A stretch of DNA of 64,000 nucleotides, taken from the NCBI GenBank assembly GCA_019925095.2, contig CM034408.1:806001-870000 (forward strand), in the 5' to 3' direction. The notes below the pieces were generated by a model. The model saw nothing but the letters and a program-made list of their open reading frames with translations. It was not told where the DNA came from and ran no database searches. The stretch is from Dendrolimus kikuchii (Eukaryota; Arthropoda; Insecta; Lepidoptera; Lasiocampidae). Below, one piece after another: positions 52,621 through 63,271 of the stretch. Position 1 is the stretch's first letter. Every line of letters starts with the position of its first letter. The translations under genes and the position numbers were made by a program.

Positions 52621-52844
52621 GATCTAGTACATCTACTAGGAGTACTGGATCGGGTTTGCTGTAATTTTGTTTAATTGTAGTTTTAATACCGAAAATGGAC
52701 ATAAATGCTTTTCTACTGATGGGATAGTTTGCGATATAAAATGAAGTAAATCTTCCGAGGGCAAATAGCTCCAACATAAAAATATAATACAATGTAACCT
52801 GTGTTAACGCCTGCAGTTACGGTAAACTCTAGTAATACCTCCCT

Positions 52845-53190
52845 GAATAATACCGCTTCGTGTGCCCTTTAGCTATCAAGGGAGCAAAGGATTCATCACC
52901 CCCGCTGACGAAGTGGATGTGTTCTGATTCCCGGGGCACATTCAGGCACTTTTTGCGCTTTATCGGACTGGGCTTAACTACGTTCTAAGTCTCAGCCTTT
53001 CCTACATAAAAAGCGCGGGGCACATGGGAGGAGGGTGGTTTTAGTGGGTAGTGGTTGTTGCCCGTGCACTTCTCGGAGTCTCCACACAAGCTAGTTGATT
53101 ACTGTTTGGATTGTCCCTTATTAAAGGGTAAAGCCTCCATGATCGACTATGGTCTAATCCCTTGCAAAGGACCCAGTATTGTGCGTAAAT
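52845..53190 (+). mobile_element. Possible R1/TRAS-type LINE 3' UTR
   Basis: GC-richer, with 'ggtggttttagtgggtagtg', 'gcacttctcggagtctccac' and 'gggtaaagcctcc', wording that recalls the 3' UTR of R1-clade LINEs in Lepidoptera, ending near an A-rich run (53208). No coding part, so tentative. Confidence 0.35.
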
Positions 53191-53218
53191 AGCTTTCCCC
53201 CCGACTTAAAAAAAAAAA

Positions 53219-53860
53219 ATAGTAATATTATAAAATTCTAAACATGCCGGTGTCGGTATATTGAAGCTTTAAAAAAATTGGAATAGACTATGTATAAACG
53301 ATGGAGAACATGATGCGATTTTTTTATAGAATTCTTGTCTGTTTGTTCGGGATTCACGTAGATACTACTGGGCTGATTTGCATGCGTCTCTCGCTGATCG
53401 AGAGCTAACTCCAGGGGCAGATTTAGAAATATGACGCCTGTAGGCTATTCAAATTTTACCGCCCCTATCGATAAAAAAATATTAATTAGATAATTTTGTT
53501 TATCAATGGAATTGTAACTTTATGATTTGTGTACATATCGTGAGACGTGTATAGTCTTGAATTAGACCTCCTTTTTCCCGTAGTTTGAAGATTGTGTAAG
53601 ACATAATATATATAAAAAATTAGCCCCAAATTTGCCGCCCCTCCAAAATCTGCCGCCCTAGGCTCCAGCCTACTCAACCTAGCTTTAAATCCACCACTGG
53701 CTAATTCTTAGATTTAAACTCTGCGCTAATGGTTATCCTGGGAACCCGCGGGAATATTACTGGGGATGATTCCAATGTGATTGAAGCGCTGCGACCTGGT
53801 TTCAGGATTTTTATTATTTTGAATTCTCGCTTGTTAGGTATAATATGAACTATTAAAATT
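53219..53860 (+). mobile_element. Hel-M, copy 2, with hAT MITE nested
   Basis: 'taatattataaaattctaaa', 'ggaatagactatgtataaac', 'gttcgggattcacgtagata' and 'atcctgggaacccgcgggaa' follow the same order as 10014-10594 in reverse. The big palindrome of copy 1 is reduced here. The MITE occupies 53412-53699. Confidence 0.5.
53412..53699. mobile_element. hAT-type MITE with 8-bp TSD
   Basis: Ends CAGGGGCAGATTTA and TAAATCCACCACTG, inverted termini of hAT type. Flanks GCTAACTC (53404-53411) and GCTAATTC (53700-53707), 7 of 8 identical, the length expected for hAT. 288 bp, no coding. Confidence 0.7.
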
Positions 53861-54146
53861 AGTCTGAAGTCTTAGCCTACATTTTGAACATGTATTGTAG
53901 GCGATAACTCATGAGTGGAGTTGCTAAATGCGAGGTAATTAGCACAGTTAGCTACATTACAATGTTATACAGAAACCTTGAACTGATGACAATGTAAATG
54001 TTGGCTAATATTCTGACAGTAATGGCGCAGTGTGCAGTTAAAACGGTCAACCGAGTTAATCTACGACTTTAACGGTCTGGACTTAGATGGGTGACCGACA
54101 ATGAGATTCAACATACTTTTTTATAGTTACGTATTTATAAAATTAA
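53861..54146. other. Unassigned stretch
   Basis: No match recognised. Confidence 0.3.
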
Positions 54147-54382
54147 CCAGCTGTGCCCGCGACGTCGTCCGCGTGGAATTTGTTTTCAAAACCCCCCGGT
54201 TTTGAAACATTCTTCATTGGTGCTCCGCTCCTATTGGTCTTAGCGTGATGATATATAGCCTATAGCCTTCCTCGATAAATGGGCTATCTAACACTGAAAG
54301 AAATTTTCAAATCAGACCAGTAGTTCCTGAGATTAGCGCGTTCAAACAAATAAAGTCTTCAGCTTTATATATTAGTATAAGA
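54147..54382 (-). mobile_element. Hel-C, complete short element
   Basis: Sense TCTTATACTAATATATAAAG to GTCGCGGGCACAGCTGG (CTAG changed), 236 bp. This is the copy closest to the Hel-C consensus in its 3' half. Confidence 0.65.
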
Positions 54383-54424
54383 TTTAATTTTCAATATTTC
54401 ATCTTGTTCTTTTGTCTGTAGAAT

Positions 54425-54560
54425 AGTATAGAATATATAACACTTTATTGCTCACCAAATACACAATTTCAAAAATGCGCAATTACAATATTGTCATGGT
54501 AGAAACAATAGGCGGCCTTATCGCTTAAAGCAATCTCTTCCAGGCAACCTAAATTAAGGA
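54425..54560 (-). mobile_element. LINE 3'-UTR fragment
   Basis: 'aacactttattgctcaccaa' then 'aggcggccttatcgcttaaa' and 'caatctcttccaggcaacc', the inverse of a LINE tail with an AATAAAGT end. Related to 7790-7885. Confidence 0.5.
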
Positions 54561-54616
54561 ATAATTTAACCTAATCTGGCGACGTAGGTGGTGCAGATTA
54601 TTAGGCAGATCTTAAA

Positions 54617-54859
54617 CATACATACATACATAACTTCACGCCAGTTCCCTTGCGGGGTAGGCTCGAACAACAGAGCGCTATTTAGGCTTATTCTTACACA
54701 CCTCACTTGCTTCTTTGACATTCATAGCTCTTGTCATGCACGCTCGTCTGTTCTTAAGGCTCCTGACATCACCTTCTGCTAATTCACTATCAATTTGATC
54801 ATGGAAGGTGTGTCGTGGCCTTCCACGAGTTCTGCATCCATCCACTTTTGCATTGTATA
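54617..54859 (-). mobile_element. RTE-A tail with 9-bp TSD
   Basis: GATCTTAAA at 54608-54616 and again at 54863-54871. Several changes make this an older copy (taattcactatcaatttgat). Confidence 0.85.
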
Positions 54860-54944
54860 ACGGATCTTAAAAAAACATACTTAAACTACATATTTTATAA
54901 ATCATGTATTTATATATTAATTAGTCTGTAGTATAAGAATTAGG

Positions 54945-55359
54945 AATAATTTTGGCAAGCACGATACAATAATAAATCAATATATATAACACAGATACAA
55001 ATATAACTGGACACAACCAGTACAAACGGCACGATTCAATAACACGCGCAAAGTCCGTCACTATACAGCTCATCGAATGTACACACGTCTTGCTCGTATC
55101 GTAATCATCGCTTGACTGCCTCACCCCTCCGTTCGGGCATTGTTTTATACAAATACAATATGCCTACCTGCCAAGCGTCGACGCAATTTCCCAGAAAACG
55201 TAATCCGCACACCTGCTTAATTATTCCTGCGAACGGCCATAAACTAGTACAATACACAATAGACCTTTTTTCTAAATAAACAAAAGAAGTCCAAATGCGG
55301 GAAGGTAAGTTGTGCTTTATGGCAGGCAGGTGTGCATTCACTTTTGTCGGCATGTAACA
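54945..55359 (-). mobile_element. LTR-G solo LTR, diverged
   Basis: Right end TGTAACA (inverse TGTTACATGCC). Contains 'caataacacgcgcaaagtcc' and 'gactgcctcacccctccgtt' in the same order as 18763-19221. The 3' end of the LTR is degraded. Confidence 0.65.
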
Positions 55360-55839
55360 ATACATTCATTAAAAAAAAACAATAATTAATTTAAAATGTT
55401 TATTGCGTAGTTTTGAAAGTGGAAAGCTGTGTTGTCTTGATATAAAGCTGACTGTACGCACGAATTAAATGTACACAAAGCATGTAATGTAAATCGACCT
55501 TAAGTGTCTCTCACTTAAGATGTTTGCGTTCACCCCTAGGAAGTAAACTATTACACTTCTGTTTTTGGATAAATCCCGTCTAATTTTAACTAGTTTATCC
55601 CACTAAGCCTTTGGGATAAAACATGCTTATGGATTTAAGACACTTCCGATAAAGACGATCCAAAATGTAAACCTTGGTAAACTTTAAAAATAACTGCTCA
55701 TGTAAAACTTAATGTTGCCATATCCGTATTTAGATATTTTTAGCGGATTTTAGACTCGCTTAAAATCAGAATAACATGGATAAATTTGACTTTGCTTATA
55801 TGTAATTCGCCGACATATATTATTATTCACATATATATT
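55360..55839. other. Unassigned stretch
   Basis: No match recognised. Confidence 0.3.
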
Positions 55840-56060
55840 TTATCTCCAAATTTTTTACATTTTTCTTTTAAAATATAATAAATGTTTATTTATAAAAAAA
55901 ATATAAAAAACTGATCTAGAATATTATTATTAAAATATTATAATACAAAATATATAAAATTTGAAAAAAAAAATAGCCTGCAGGCAAAATAGTTTGTTAG
56001 TTTTCTAAATATATATAATCATAACTACATATACCTGACCATAGTATATATTTTTTTATT
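55840..56060. repeat. Direct duplication, left unit
   Basis: About 220 bp (ctccaaattttttacatttt ... gcctgcaggcaaaatagttt ... cctgaccatagtatatat) repeated at 56350-56570. Confidence 0.75.
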
Positions 56061-56282
56061 GCAGGAGTTCAGCAGACAGGCAGACGGCCCACTTGATGGA
56101 AAGCGGTTACCATCGCCTATGGACATTTGCGACACCAAAGGTGCTACAAATGCGCTTCTGGTCTCTTAAGGGAGACTGGAACCTGGTCACTAATGCCGGA
56201 ACACAACTCAAGGTTGTTATGGCGACATACTTTAGACCAGGGGTGGTAGCCATCCAGTCGGGTAAATGCCCTACCACTTGGC
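56051..56282 (-). mobile_element. SINE-B short form between duplicated units
   Basis: Antisense, poly(T) at 56051, ending at the inverse of GCCAAGTGGTAGGGC. Confidence 0.85.
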
Positions 56283-56299
56283 AAACATATATATATCTG

Positions 56300-56304
56300 T
56301 ATAT

Positions 56305-56345
<41 letters not shown>

Positions 56346-56352
56346 TATATAT
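56300..56352. repeat. (ATACAT)n microsatellite
   Basis: Six-base units TATACA/CATATA, about eight copies. Confidence 0.85.
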
Positions 56353-56568
56353 GTTATTTCCAAATGTTTTACGTTTTTCTCATAAAATATATACATTTAT
56401 TTATAAAAAAATATAAAAACTGATCTAGAATATAGATATTATTATTAAAATATTATAATACAAAATATATAAAATTAAAAATAAAATAGCCTGCAGGCAA
56501 AATAGTTTGTTAGTTTTCTAAATATATATATAACCATATCTATATATACCGGACCATTATATATATAC

Positions 56569-56570
<2 letters not shown>
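56350..56570. repeat. Direct duplication, right unit
   Basis: Partner of 55840-56060. The phrase 'tagcctgcaggcaaaatagt' is identical in both. Confidence 0.75.

Positions 56571-56617
<47 letters not shown>
56570..56617. repeat. (AT)n microsatellite
   Basis: More than 20 AT dinucleotides. Confidence 0.9.
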
Positions 56618-56620
<3 letters not shown>

Positions 56621-56724
56621 AAAAAAATATTGTGTTTGATTTTCGATTCATCTCGTGGTGTTTTTTTATCGATTATATGACTAGATAGAAGAAAAAATAT
56701 ATATGACATATTAATATGAATATT

Positions 56725-57060
56725 GAAGGTCGCTCGAAAAAAATCTATAGTAATGCATTAGTTTAAAAAAAAATATGAGCGACCTTTTAAAATTCAAATT
56801 TTGAACTGAAACTTTCAGAAACTTATTTTTGGTCTATAAAATTATACAGTACCGAGTAGAAAAAAGAATAAAAAATCGGTTATTGGCGATTTTTGAAATC
56901 TTAAAAAATTTGGAGGAGCGACCTCTTAAAATAATGTTTTACCTCTTAGTTTTCGTTGTTTTAAGAACTCCTTATTTAAAACAACAAAAACTAAGACGTT
57001 TTCACTCGAAAATCCCAAAAAAGTCGGTTTTTTTGCTCCACCCTAATACATATATAGGTG
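56725..57060. mobile_element. Unclassified inverted-repeat element
   Basis: GGTCGCTCG near 56728 and GAGCGACCT near 56777 and 56915 are inverted copies. A 19-bp hairpin 'cttagttttcgttgttttaa' pairs with 'taaaacaacaaaaactaag' (about 56945-56996). The right end 'tttttttgctccaccctaat' resembles a DNA-transposon tip, but no target duplication is clear. Confidence 0.4.
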
Positions 57061-57102
57061 TCATAGAGAATATATATTTTTTTCTTTTTAGTTTTAAGTT
57101 GC

Positions 57103-57336
57103 GCCAGGTGGTAGGGCATTTGCCCGACTGGATGGCTACCACCCCTGGTCTAAAGTATGTCGCCATAACAACCTTGAGTTGTGTTCCGGCATTAGTGACC
57201 AGGTTCCAGTCTCCCTTAAGAGAGCAGCAGCGCATTTGTAGCACCTTTGGTGTTGCAAATGTCCATAGGCGATGGTAATCGCTTTCCATCAAGTGGGCCG
57301 TCTGCCTGTCTGCTGATCTCCTACAATAAAAAAAAA
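57103..57336 (+). mobile_element. SINE-B short form
   Basis: Starts GCCAGGTGGTAGGGCATTTG, ends CAATAAAAAAAAA. Nearly consensus throughout. Confidence 0.85.
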
Positions 57337-57953
57337 GTTGGCTTTGTTTAAAAAAAAATAATGAATAGTACTTGATGAAAATTCTGAACACTCTGAAACG
57401 GTCTGGTGTCTAATCTAAATATATTAAGGGTCATTCAGAACGGCTTTCCCGGCCACGGAACTCCATTAGGTCGTATTATATGCAAACGGAAATGTTCTTG
57501 GTGGTGGTAAATTAGATTTGTGTCGACACGCCACGAAGGCGCGCTTAAGAGTGGACTCCTTGTTTTAAGACATTTTTATCTCAACAGCAGCATATTTAAG
57601 TCCTCATAGATATCCCATGGTCATAATAAACTCAGTTATTGTGACACCCAGATGCTGTTTCGGTCGCAAATCATCACATTTTTGAAAATATAAAAATGCG
57701 TTTTTTTTAATTTATACTTACTATATCGAAGGCTTCATAAAAAATGGCGTACAGACATAAGTGTTGTACAATTTGTTTTAGTCGGGACCTGAGCTGTAAC
57801 AATATTTAAAAATATGTAAATTTGCCAGCACCTATGAGGCTGATATATAAAAGTATGTAATTCGAGGGCTTCATACCAAATGGACATATACGCAAAAATG
57901 CCATTTTTTTGTTAATTATTAAAATCTATGAAATGCTACAATTTATTTTCATC
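57337..57953. other. Unassigned stretch
   Basis: No match recognised. 'cgagggcttcataccaaatgg' and 'cgaaggcttcataaaaaatgg' (57727, 57861) are a near repeat 135 bp apart. Confidence 0.35.
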
Positions 57954-58262
57954 CGTGCAGGAACGGAGAAAGAATACAATTTCCTGCGGCCGGGCGGCCT
58001 GTCGTAAGAGGCGACTAAACAACCCACAGCCAGGTGGTAGAGCATTTGCCCGACTGGATGGCTACTACCCCTGGTCTAGAGCATGCCGCCATAACAACCT
58101 TGACTTGTGTTCCGGCATTAGTAACCAGGTTCCAGACTCACTTAAGAGAAAGGCAGCGCATTTGTAGCACCTTTGATGTTGCAAATGTCCATAGGCGATG
58201 GTAACCGCTTTCCATCCAGTGGGCCGTCTGCCTGTCTGCTGAACTCCTGCAATAAAAAAAAA
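57954..58262 (+). mobile_element. SINE-B long form
   Basis: Complete: ATCCGTGCAGGAACGGAG to CAATAAAAAAAAATAAA. Confidence 0.85.
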
Positions 58263-58317
58263 TAAAGAAAAAAAATGTGAAGCAGAAATTTGATTTTGCC
58301 TTGACTACTACTTATCT

Positions 58318-58580
58318 ATTTTTTTTATTGCTGAAGCACACCAGGCAGGCTGACGGCCCAACTGTGGTGGCAAGTAGTAACCGTCACCTGCCAAAGTGCT
58401 GTCGGCTAGAAGGAGAAACGGAACACCACTCAAAGTTGTTATAGCGGCATACTCTAGACCAGGGGTGGTAGCCATCCAGTTGGGCAAATACCAGACTACC
58501 TTCAAGGTTGTTTTGTCGCCTCTTACGATAGGCCATCTGGCCGCAGGAAATTATATTCTTTCTCCGTTCCTGCACGGATA
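58318..58580 (-). mobile_element. SINE-B subfamily 2
   Basis: Shares the 5' end of SINE-B, but its 3' part is distinct: the inverse of GTTGGGCC(G) with 'cctgcctggtgtgcttcagc' before AATAAAAAA. Related to 62168-62372. It lies 55 bp from the previous copy in opposite orientation, a tail-to-tail pair. Confidence 0.7.
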
Positions 58581-59481
58581 CAATTGCTATATACCTATGT
58601 ATGCCATAACCAAAAAGGTTGCTATGACCGAGGTCAACATAAGTGAAATCTACTGTATTATGTTTTGAATGTTTCTCACACATTGCATGGTACGGGACTC
58701 GAATAACGGTCCACGGGATATGACTTTTTAACTTATTATGGTGTAGACTGATACCTTATAGAGAGAAATTTATGAGTCATTGACTGGGAAGGCATCAAAG
58801 ACTTAAAAGGCATAGAATGTTATGTCGTTAAGTGCGTATGAATTCAGTTTCAATGAAGACGGAAATAGTTATTTATGATACTAGTGCGGTAGGTTCGTTT
58901 GTACAAGTCGAGGGCTTACCACAGTTACGATTTTGTAAAATCCCAACAACTGCACATTATGTCCTACGACGTTTTTAACACATTTGCGAGAAAACAGTAC
59001 AATAGGTAATAAATGAATTAATATAAGTCAGAAAGTCGCAACAATCGTGCGTGTGGTGAAAATTAGATACTCGTCTTTCGTCTCAGTTTCTCTACAGTAT
59101 TAAACTGAGACAAATGTGTTGATCAAAAGAGCTTCCAAGGAAGTCCGATTAATCAGCTTATTTATTTTCTGTGTGAATGCGAAACTCCTAGGTGAAATTT
59201 TTATATATATTTTTAGCATTATAGTTTAGTACCTATTTTACTGGACGGCATGCGGTAAAGTAGGTACTTAAGTAAGAGTACCTATTTACCGCACCTACCG
59301 TTGTATGGTGCGTAATTTTTAACTTTTGAATAATTTATATGTGTTTCGTAAAAGCATTTTTTGAGCAAATGTGTTGAAAAAGATCAAATAATCTCTCTAT
59401 TAGCCTTAATGTCGTGCTTATATGTAGCTTGATTGTTTATCTAAATATCCAGATAAATAAAATTGAAATGTCTGTTTGTAA
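58581..59481. other. Unassigned stretch
   Basis: No coding or family recognised. Around 59245-59290 'acggcatgcggtaaagtaggt' and 'gtacctatttaccgcacctacc' form an imperfect hairpin. Confidence 0.3.
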
Positions 59482-59493
59482 TGTCAAAATAAA

Positions 59494-59705
59494 CATACAT
59501 ATATTACATACATACATACATAACTTCACGCCAGTTCCCTTGCGGGGTAGGCACGAACAACAGAGTGCCATTCAGGCTTATTCTTACACATCTCACTTGC
59601 TTCTTTGACATTCATAACTCTTGTCATGCACGCTCGTCTGTTCTTAAGGCTCCTGACATTACCTTCTGCTAGTACACGATCCATTTGATCATGGATTTGA
59701 TCATT
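59494..59705 (-). mobile_element. RTE-A tail with 12-bp TSD
   Basis: TGTCAAAATAAA at 59482-59493 and 59706-59717. The long irregular (CATA)n tail includes 'catacatatattacatacat'. The 5' end has a short duplicated 'tttgatcat'. Confidence 0.85.
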
Positions 59706-59717
59706 TGTCAAAATAAA

Positions 59718-60299
59718 AATGTGAAAAATAATCAAGGGGGATAATTTTTGTCTGTCTTTCTGTCTGGATGTGAGTTAGACAAACAAGCTGAAACCACTCA
59801 ATGTAGAAGACGTCGACTGACAGTATTGTTTGTCTGTAGATACAAAGATAAAATCAGGTATGTCCCACTTACTGCAGGAAGTGAAATTGAGTGTAGTGTG
59901 TGAATGCGGTATGCGGTTCCAATCCCGGCCTGAGCAATATGATACCATGCCTCATATTACTCACATAGTTACTTATGGAATTATCAATACTAATCCAAAT
60001 CGGCCATTGCAGATGTTTTATTACCCCGTTGAATTTGATTAATCTATTGTTCGCGCTGATCTCTTTCTACACGCCGCCGTAAGATGTCATAAAACCTTCT
60101 CTCCTCTGTTCGTATTTCATTCCAATTCTTGGAAGTCATTAAGCTGATCATTTAACGATTTCAAGAACCAGTGGGCGGCTTGCTACGAGACCATGTCTAA
60201 TGTCGGGAAATGCGCCAGTGTTCTGATTGCGAACGAGGCGTTACCTAGTGTACTATCGAAGCAAGTATCTTATAACGGCGAAGTCTGCGTGATTTATGT
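59718..60299. other. Unassigned stretch
   Basis: A 70-codon frame (59830-60042) has no recognised similarity. Confidence 0.3.
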
Positions 60300-60425
60300 G
60301 ATAACGATTTCCGGCCCTTCGGTTTAGTTTTGTTGTATTCGGCTATACTTGTAAGAACTGTGAATTACGTGTGTGTACCTCTAATAAACTTTGTGATAAT
60401 TCCAACGACATTTTTGAATTTACAT
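60300..60425 (+). mobile_element. LTR-G-like 3' remnant
   Basis: 'gtgtgtacctctaataaact' and 'gataattccaacgacatttt' correspond to the AATAAA region and end of LTR-G. The 5' half is not recognisable. Confidence 0.45.
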
Positions 60426-60711
60426 TGTAGACCGTTGAGATCCGTTCCTGTACGGAGGATATCCAAAATGAATGAGGTTTTTTCTCGTATAAACTTCGTA
60501 TAAATCGTTTTTTACAAACTCGTTACGCTGGTAAATTTTTAAACGTATATTAAGTGAAGTAATCAAGTATGAAGTGACTTGAAGTTTGTGAGTGACGTTT
60601 TAACTGTCACCGCTAATGTGACGTGTGACGTTTACGTATATTGTGTCGTTGTTGTTGTCGAAGGCAACTGTCCAAAAAGTCAGATCCGGAATTGCGTATT
60701 GTGTCTGAATA
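60426..60711. other. Unassigned stretch
   Basis: No match recognised. Confidence 0.3.
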
Positions 60712-61027
60712 ACATACATACATAACTTCACGCCAGTTCCTAGGCACGAACAACAGAGCGCCATTTAGGCCCATTCTTACACACCTCACTTGCTTCTTTG
60801 ACATTCATAACTCTTGTCATGCACACTCGTCTGTTCTTAAGGCTCCTGACATCACCCTCCGCGAGTACACGATCAATTTGATCATGGAAGGTGTGTCGTG
60901 GCCTTCCACGACTTCTGCATCCATCAACTTTTGCATTGTATATCTGTTTATTCATTCTTTCATCATGCATTCTTTCCACATGCCCGAACCACCGGAGCAT
61001 TCCTTTCCTTACCTTCACCCCGACACT
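60712..61027 (-). mobile_element. RTE-A tail
   Basis: Lacks CTTGCGGGG near the stop (gttcctaggcacgaac), so the terminal codons are broken. It extends to the VRKGMLRWFGHVERM codons. No duplication seen. Confidence 0.85.
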
Positions 61028-61200
61028 CCTGCAGATTATTTAAATATTTATAAATCTAAATGTATTTTGTTAGTAGATTTGTTTGTTACTTCTTACCAAC
61101 TTTGGGAACGAACCGATTATCACGAAAGGAGACAGATATTCTTTCATACATTCTGAGGCCCAGATTCTAAAAAAATGAGAGTGATTGTAAAATTTATTTT

Positions 61201-61435
61201 GCCAGGTGGTAGGGCATTTGCCCGACTGGATGGCTACCACCCCTGGTCTAAAGTATGTCGCCATAACAACCTTCGAGTTGTGTTCCGGCATTAGTGACCA
61301 GGTTCCAGTTTCCCTTAAGAGAGCAGCAGCGCATTTGTAGCACCTTTGGTGTTGCAAATGTCCATAGGCGATGGTAACCGCTTTCCATCAAGTGGGCCAT
61401 TTGCCTGTCTGCTGATCTCCTGCAATAAAAAAAAA
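61201..61435 (+). mobile_element. SINE-B short form
   Basis: GCCAGGTGGTAGGGCATTTG to CAATAAAAAAAAA. It shares 'caaccttcgag' with 25254-25529. Confidence 0.85.
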
Positions 61436-62165
61436 GCTCATATTTTTTACAATTGTAGTGGGTATAGTTATTTATTAAATGAATTGATTATGGTAATCTA
61501 TAACTTATTTCTGACTTTATTTTTAAGATTTCTCGTCTTCCAGATAGAATATGGGGCTGATGTACTCCGTTTTGTAATAGAAAAACATAAGGGTTTATAT
61601 AAGCCATATCTCAACAACATTTCTTCGGCCCAAAAGTCGCCGTCTCCTTTAGGAATTAATTTCAACCGTTATATTAACATGGATTATATCCATAATATTT
61701 CTCTTTGAATAGTTCTATAGTCAATGCAGATTTCGCAATAAGTCGAACAACTTACTTCAGGGTCCACCTATATACCTCGTGGTAATCAAACAAACTCCAG
61801 CTGCTTTGACAGGCTAATCTAAATACAAACAATACACCACAATAGTGGAATTTGGGACACACGTGCATGCTTAGTTTTCTATAGAAAAACGTCTTTAGAC
61901 CTCCCTTCAAGACTTTGCTATTATCAATTAAACCTTAAAACAATAGACGCAAGGTCCAGAATTGTGTATCAAAGTTTTGACCTAGTATTAAGTGTAGGGA
62001 AAGTACTTTAACTTTTTTGTACTGAAATAATAGGCGTGAAATGTACGCGTTTATTAAAAGACCATAAAAACTGGTCAAGTGCGTAACGATCCAAGAAATA
62101 TAATGGGTTCTGTATAGATGATAAACGTCCATAATTTTAGTAATTTGATAACGGATCTGGGTCTG
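61436..62165. other. Unassigned stretch
   Basis: Frames at 61346-61708 and 61935-62327 partly overlap SINE-B pieces and match nothing known to me. Confidence 0.3.
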
Positions 62166-62372
62166 GTCTGGTAGGGCATTTGCCTGACTTGCTGGCCACC
62201 ACCCCTGGTCTAGAGTATGCCGCCAAAACAACCTTGAGTAGTGTTCCGGCATCAGTGGCCAGGTTCCAGTTTCTCCTTCAAGGCCGGCAGCTAATGTATA
62301 TAGGCGACGGTAACCACTTTCCATCATAGTTGGGCCCTAATCCTCTCTGCTGTGCTTCAGCAATAAAAAAAA
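62166..62372 (+). mobile_element. SINE-B subfamily 2, short form
   Basis: CTGGTAGGGCATTTGCCTGAC to 'gctgtgcttcagcaataaaa'. Shares the tail with 58318-58580. Confidence 0.7.
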
Positions 62373-62425
62373 CGGCATCATAAAAAAGCAACTCACCGAA
62401 AATTTCATATCAAAAAGAGGCCGTA

Positions 62426-62522
62426 AAAGTTCTTCGAGGTTGGCAGCGCTTTGGTGACGCCTCTACTAACCACTTTACATCAGGTGTCTTCAGTCTCTCT
62501 GCTGTTCTTCAGTTATAATAAA
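62426..62522 (+). mobile_element. SINE-B-like tail fragment
   Basis: 'aaccactttacatcaggtgt' then 'ctctctgctgttcttcagtt' and ATAATAAATT, a third tail variant. Confidence 0.5.
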
Positions 62523-62525
62523 TTA

Positions 62526-62924
62526 TATAACAAAATGAGGCGGGGTCGGCACTGAATATCAGCGCTGTGCTGGAAGAAACTCCAACACAGCATAAAGCTG
62601 AGTTGCCGACCTCATTTGTAGGAAATGCGGTGTACAATATATAGAATTTTATTATTAAAAATGTATGTATAAATATTTCTGCATCCATGTATTGTCGCTT
62701 TCCTAGCAAATAAATTCTTTCTTTGTTTCTTCTTTCTTTCAAAAAGTATTCAAAAGAATATGACTGAAACTAATTTTCTTTGAAAGTATCTTTGAAGTAC
62801 TACAACCTCAAATTTTTTCAGAATTTTCCCCTTGAAAATTTGAAAAGTAATGTCTACCTTTATTAAAAACTTAAACTAACCTAAAATAATACTTGCTTAA
62901 GCAAATATTTTTATTATGTCATAA
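62526..62924. other. Unassigned, small inverted repeat at 62532-62620
   Basis: AAATGAGG...GTCGGCA near 62532 and the inverse TGCCGACCTCATTT near 62603 enclose about 60 bp. No further assignment. Confidence 0.35.
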
Positions 62925-63264
62925 ATCATTATATTAAAACTTTGTAGCCCTTTTTACGAAAATTGCGCGGACGGAGGAGTACGAATTTTCGCACACTTAT
63001 AGTTTATATAGAGGAGTGCAAATGATAATATTTTGAAAAAATTATGCATAAAAAATACATTAAATCAATAAAAAAATCATTACAAACACTACCATGTATT
63101 TGACACAGACACGCGTATATACTCTTTTGTTTATTGTTAAAGTCAAATTAACAGTGTAGTCTTGGCGAAGTCTGTGATTATAGAAGTATAGTCTTTGACA
63201 ACAGAACCTTAATAATGTTGACCCTTATAATTTAAATTAATTATGATTGAATTTCGACCACTAG
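62925..63264 (+). mobile_element. Hel-F, nearly complete simple copy
   Basis: TCATTATATTAAAACTTTG after A (short deletion at the start), then 'gcgcggacggaggagtacga', 'actaccatgtatttgacaca', and TTTCGACCACTAG before T. In better copies GGTCGAATTTCGACC is a palindromic stem a few bases before CTAG, the Helitron 3' signal. 340 bp, non-coding. Together with 43377 it defines the empty sites for insertions in other Hel-F copies. Confidence 0.7.
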
Positions 63265-63271
63265 TCTTTAT

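Larger units (their letters stand above)
51845..52832 (+). mobile_element. Hel-K, copy 2, with SINE-B nested
   Basis: Shares with 29378-31319 the stretch 'agtttatagatataaaaata', 'tgcgatagtaactcgatctg', the text around 'gcgatataaaatgaagt' and the end GGTAAACTCTAG at 52832. The 5' end is lost. A 9-bp array of about 250 bp (51865-52110) occupies the same place as the 1.1 kb array of copy 1. SINE-B is nested at 52307-52620. Confidence 0.6.
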
